NCBI GenBank assembly: GCA_902771745.1 | Contig: CACXYG010000004.1 | Location: 1 to 34,362 of the forward strand | Reading direction: 5' to 3' | DNA length: 34,362 bases | Source: an uncultured Erysipelotrichaceae bacterium | GTDB lineage: Bacteria; Bacillota_I; Bacilli_A; RFN20; CAG-288 | Shown here: in pieces, positions 31,790 through 34,362 of the stretch | Numbering within the stretch: position 1 is the stretch's first letter | How the letters are laid out: each line of letters begins with the position of its first letter | Translations under genes and position numbers: made by a program | Notes under the pieces: model-generated | What the model was told of the DNA's origin: nothing | The model's database searches: none | Seen by the model: the letters and a program-made list of their open reading frames with translations, nothing else

Positions 31790-32119
31790 ATGGATCTATG
31801 GTTGATCATGTTGATTGCTGGTGGTGTATTACTCGTCATCGGTTTAGCCTTAGGTGTACTGATCTGTATCGCTGAGAAATTCCTTCATGTCGAAGAGGAT
31901 CCTCGTATTGCTGAGGTCGAAAAGATGTTACCAAATGTCAACTGCGGTGCTTGTGGTCATGCGGGTTGTCATGATATGGCGGAAGCGATTGTCTCTGGTG
32001 AACAGCAGAAGTTATCTGATTGTAAGCCCGGTAAGAAAGACAAGAACTTCGACCCGATTATCGAGTACATGAAATCTCATCCGGATAAGGATGGTAAGGT
32101 TCACGCTCCAACAATTTAA
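31790..32119 (+). CDS. rnfB: Rnf complex subunit RnfB, short form without ferredoxin domain
   Basis: RnfB takes electrons from ferredoxin. Here an N-terminal helix (IMLIAGGVLLVIGLALGVLI) is followed by the RnfB-type 4Fe-4S domain NCGACGHAGCHDMAEAIVSG...DCKPG (C-x2-C-x4-C-x17-C). After this the protein ends (109 aa, ...KVHAPTI). Ordinary RnfB proteins (about 190-330 aa) continue with at least one ferredoxin-like domain carrying two more 4Fe-4S motifs. The stop is followed within 15 bp by a large hairpin, so no broken remainder is visible. AAAAGGAGGAAAATT is a very strong ribosome binding site. Confidence 0.9.
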   Translation: MDLWLIMLIAGGVLLVIGLALGVLICIAEKFLHVEEDPRIAEVEKMLPNVNCGACGHAGCHDMAEAIVSGEQQKLSDCKPGKKDKNFDPIIEYMKSHPDKDGKVHAPTI

Positions 32120-32132
32120 TGTAGAATGATTG

Positions 32133-32211
32133 ACTCCTTCTAGCGGTCTTGAAAAAAGCCTTAGACAGATTGCTAAGGCTAGATTCACGATGATGCTAGA
32201 AGGAGTTTTTC
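32133..32211 (+). terminator. Nested hairpin element and terminator after rnfB
   Basis: An outer perfect 12-bp stem ACTCCTTCTAGC (32133-32144) / GCTAGAAGGAGT (32195-32206) encloses an inner 8-bp stem AGCCTTAG (32157-32164) / CTAAGGCT (32173-32180). The outer stem is followed by TTTTT. It can act as terminator for the rnf operon, but the two-tier form is more elaborate than usual. It could also be a small structured RNA or a miniature inverted-repeat element. Confidence 0.65.
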
Positions 32212-32221
32212 TATGGTTTAG

Positions 32222-32494
32222 TTAGTTTCGATCGCCGTTTTCATGGGTGATGAAGTGATAGGGTTGGGCGCAATCAAGATCATCGCCATCCCCGTTATCA
32301 GAAGTGTGATTCTTATCTCGAATCATATTCTTATCTTCTTGGGAGACGAGCATACGAGTGTTGTATTCATCTAGATTGCCAAGACTGGCATGACCGACAA
32401 TGGGTTTGTTTTGGCTTGGTAAACGTTTGTTACAATGAGGGCAGACAAAATCAAACTCTGGTACTTCTTGTTGACAATACGGGCAAATTCTCAT
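32222..32494 (-). CDS. Small zinc-ribbon protein of unknown function
   Basis: The 90-aa product begins MRICPYCQQEVPEFDFVCPH, a double CxxC zinc ribbon, followed by a polar Asn/Asp-rich tail without recognised fold. I chose ATG 32494 because GAGG lies 9 nt upstream; the open frame extends 47 codons further without a ribosome binding site. It is convergent with the rnf operon and divergent from the HAD gene. Confidence 0.7.
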   Translation of the reverse strand: MRICPYCQQEVPEFDFVCPHCNKRLPSQNKPIVGHASLGNLDEYNTRMLVSQEDKNMIRDKNHTSDNGDGDDLDCAQPYHFITHENGDRN

Positions 32495-32558
32495 GAATAT
32501 CATCCTCGATTCATTTAGCAATATTCTACTACTTTTGGCATAAACGTGAGTAAGCAAT

Positions 32559-32587
32559 TTGTAATTTTGAAAGAGAAGAAATATAAT
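32559..32587 (+). promoter_or_regulatory. Promoter of the HAD hydrolase gene
   Basis: -35 TTGTAA (32559-32564), 17-bp spacer, -10 TATAAT (32582-32587). The ATG is 23 nt downstream with AAAGGA as ribosome binding site. Confidence 0.7.
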
Positions 32588-32610
32588 GTATGCAAAGGAC
32601 GGCTGATTAA

Positions 32611-33456
32611 ATGACGAAAAAAACGATTGCAGCATTTATCTACGATTTTGACCACACATTAAGTACGACGGATATGCAGAACTACTCTTTCTTCCCATCC
32701 TTGAATATTGAACCAAAAGAATTCTGGGATTCTTCAAATGTTCTTTCTAAGAAGGAACATATGGATCCTCTTCTCTCTTATATGTTCCTGATGGTTCAGG
32801 AATCCAAGAAGAGAGGTATACCGATCAAACGTGAAACGTTAGTAGAACTTGGTAAGGCGATTCAGTTCTTCCCAGGTGTCTTAGGTTGGTTTTCTCGTTT
32901 GAACGAATATGGTAAGACCAAGGGTGTTGAAGTTCAGCACTATATCATCTCTTCTGGTAACAAAGAGATCATTGAAGGTAGTGCCATTTATAAGTTCTTC
33001 AAGAAGGTTTATGCTTGTGAATTCCTTTTTGACGAGAATGATGATGCTATCTGGCCAAAATCTGTTATCAACTATACGACTAAGACCCAGTTCATCTATC
33101 GTATCAACAAAGGTGTTCTGGATTTGGCTGAAAATGATAAGGTCAACGCTTCGATGAATGATATTGATAAACCGATTCCGTTTGCCAATATGATTTATAT
33201 CGCTGATGGTTTGACGGATGTTCCATGTATGAAACTTGTCAAGACCAACGGTGGTACTTCTATTGCTGTCTATGACAAGAACAAGAAACCAGCAAAGAAG
33301 CTGTTTGATGATGGTCGTGTCGATTTCTTGTGTGAAGCGGATTATTCTGAAAATACTCAGCTTGACACCATCGCGAAACTCATCATCGATAAGATTGCTC
33401 CTATGGATCAGCTTTATAAGATCCATAACATGCAGATCTTAGAAGAAAAGAAGTAA
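32611..33456 (+). CDS. HAD-family hydrolase
   Basis: The 281-aa protein starts with motif I YDFDHTLS (Asp12, Asp14) and has motif II HYIISSGNKEIIEG. A Lys is near TKTQFIYRINKG, and motif IV is IADGLTDVPCMKLVK. The helical cap is between motifs I and II. This looks like the SerB/haloacid dehalogenase-like branch annotated broadly as 'haloacid dehalogenase-like hydrolase'. No signal peptide. The substrate is unknown. Transcribed alone. Confidence 0.85.
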   Translation: MTKKTIAAFIYDFDHTLSTTDMQNYSFFPSLNIEPKEFWDSSNVLSKKEHMDPLLSYMFLMVQESKKRGIPIKRETLVELGKAIQFFPGVLGWFSRLNEYGKTKGVEVQHYIISSGNKEIIEGSAIYKFFKKVYACEFLFDENDDAIWPKSVINYTTKTQFIYRINKGVLDLAENDKVNASMNDIDKPIPFANMIYIADGLTDVPCMKLVKTNGGTSIAVYDKNKKPAKKLFDDGRVDFLCEADYSENTQLDTIAKLIIDKIAPMDQLYKIHNMQILEEKK

Positions 33457-33466
33457 ATATTCTATA

Positions 33467-33500
33467 AGTCGTTTTCTTTTGTGAGAACGGCTTTTCTTTT
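33467..33500 (+). terminator. Terminator of the HAD hydrolase gene
   Basis: AGTCGTTTTC (33467-33476) pairs with GAGAACGGCT (33483-33492) using two G-T pairs, followed by TTTCTTTT. Confidence 0.75.
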
Positions 33501-33598
33501 GGTTTTTTCTCTACTTTTAGTTGAAAAAGCCAACTCAACCAACGGTTTGTATACTCTTGTTGTGCCGTTTGCTAGACTTAAGCCAAGGAGGAAAGCTC

Positions 33599-34216
33599 AT
33601 GAACCAGATCAAAACGGGTAAGTTTATCGCTGACTGTCGTAAAAGTAAAAATATGACGCAGATGCAGTTAGCGGAAAAACTAGGATTGACAGATAGAGCA
33701 ATATCCAAATGGGAATGTGGTAAGTCTATGCCTGATGCTTCTATCATGCTTGATCTTTGTAAAGAGTTAGACATCAGCGTCAACGAACTATTAACAGGAG
33801 AAAGATTAGAAATGAAAGACTATAACAAACAAGCGGAAGAGAATTTACTTCAGATGACCAAAAGAAAAGAAGAAGCAGATAAAAGACTTTTAGCAGCGGA
33901 AATCGCTTTAGGTACTATTTCGACAATATTCCTTTTGACTTTGGTATTATTGGCTGCCTTATTACCGATGGAAGTCTGGTTGAGAATTGTCTTGATTGTC
34001 ACGGGATTCATCTTCTTTATCATCGCTATCTATTTCTGTTTGAAAATTGAACAGAAAGCCGGATATTATGAATGCGAGCATTGTCATCATCGTTATGTTC
34101 CGAGTTTTTCTAGTGTCTTATGGGCTCCCCATATGGGAAGAACCAGATATATGAAATGCCCACATTGCCATAAACATTCTTGGCAGAAGAAGGTTATTTC
34201 TGAAAAAGAGGAATAA
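33599..34216 (+). CDS. XRE-family regulator fused to two membrane helices and a zinc ribbon
   Basis: The 205-aa protein has an N-terminal Cro/C1 helix-turn-helix (MTQMQLAEKLGLTDRAISKW, then ECGKSMPDASIMLDLCKELD) with the ISVNELLTGE hinge typical of Firmicutes regulators. A charged helix follows, then two membrane segments (TISTIFLLTLVLLAALL and IVLIVTGFIFFIIAIYF). The cytoplasmic end carries two CxxC pairs (CEHCHHRY and CPHCHKHSW), a zinc ribbon. The ATG 33599 has AAGGAGG at the right distance; the frame is open to 33521 upstream without such a site. It probably senses an envelope or membrane signal; its targets are unknown. Confidence 0.88.
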   Translation: MNQIKTGKFIADCRKSKNMTQMQLAEKLGLTDRAISKWECGKSMPDASIMLDLCKELDISVNELLTGERLEMKDYNKQAEENLLQMTKRKEEADKRLLAAEIALGTISTIFLLTLVLLAALLPMEVWLRIVLIVTGFIFFIIAIYFCLKIEQKAGYYECEHCHHRYVPSFSSVLWAPHMGRTRYMKCPHCHKHSWQKKVISEKEE

Positions 34217-34267
34217 TTGGAACGTGAGCTTTCCAACGTGTTGTTGAAGGGGCGAATTAAGCGAAGA

Positions 34268-34317
34268 AAAAAGGGGCTGTCCAACCACATAGATATGTGT
34301 GAACGGGCAGCCCTTTT
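34268..34317 (+). terminator. Terminator after the XRE gene
   Basis: AAAAGGGG-CTGTCC pairs with GGGCAG-CCCTTTT (one bulged G, one G-T pair). An inner hairpin CACATA/TATGTG sits in the loop, and the stem ends in TTTTCTG. It follows the stop by about 50 bp. Confidence 0.8.
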
Positions 34318-34362
34318 CTGTAGAATTGAACTTTAATTCTTGTCTTGGTAGAATAAAAAGAG

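Noticed and set aside
31790..32119. RnfB as a pseudogene cut by frameshift
   Set aside because: No ferredoxin-like CxxCxxC coding remains in any frame downstream, and a terminator begins within 15 bp.
32881..33426. Minus-strand 181-codon frame inside the HAD hydrolase
   Set aside because: It overlaps conserved HAD motifs on the plus strand, with no ribosome binding site or recognisable domain.

Overview
The window looks like a chromosomal segment of a low-to-mid GC Gram-positive bacterium of the Bacillota (Bacilli side, possibly an Erysipelotrichia/RF39/RFN20-like gut or rumen lineage; this placement is an inference). Support comes from the gene neighbourhoods cmk-der-gpsA-hup and dnaD-nth, strong AAGGAGG-type ribosome binding sites, many lipobox lipoproteins, and codons biased to AGA and GGT. 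nth ends in TGA, so the genetic code is the standard one and not the Mycoplasma code.

Bases 1-~2040 are clearly different: GC-rich, with CGG/GGC/CTG codons. They encode a MacB/FtsX-type ABC transporter whose start lies outside the window. Near 2010-2045 this reading frame passes without interruption into the C-terminal two thirds of ClpB, which has the codon use of the rest of the window. This is either a contig chimera or an illegitimate recombination. A bidirectional terminator follows.

3833-9637 (minus strand) is a housekeeping run, read from high to low coordinates: a small tail-anchored protein, cmk, der, gpsA, hup, a short tRNA nucleotidyltransferase, dnaD and nth. A tRNA-Thr(CGT) on the plus strand (9752-9827) is followed at 31 bp by an IS3-family (IS150-like) element with a -1 frameshift. 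The right end of this element now supplies the last codons of a HAD phosphatase gene. pepF (oligoendopeptidase F) follows.

14309-22230 is a cluster of five lipoproteins with Ser-rich linkers: two on plus, three on minus. glpK, a Glu/Pro-rich protein with DUF1508 repeats, and glyA come next.

26959-32119 is a tightly packed Rnf operon in the order C-D-G-E-A-X-B. Two things are unusual. RnfB is only 109 aa and has no ferredoxin domain. X is a 90-aa one-helix protein with a Cys motif resembling the Na+-NQR maturation factor NqrM. The promoter carries a perfect 20-bp palindrome in its spacer. The window ends with a zinc-ribbon protein, a HAD hydrolase and an XRE regulator fused to two membrane helices and a zinc ribbon.

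The most interesting points are the short-RnfB/NqrM-like Rnf arrangement with its palindromic operator, the ABC/ClpB junction, a tRNA with C at position 55, the short nucleotidyltransferase, and two probably leaderless genes.
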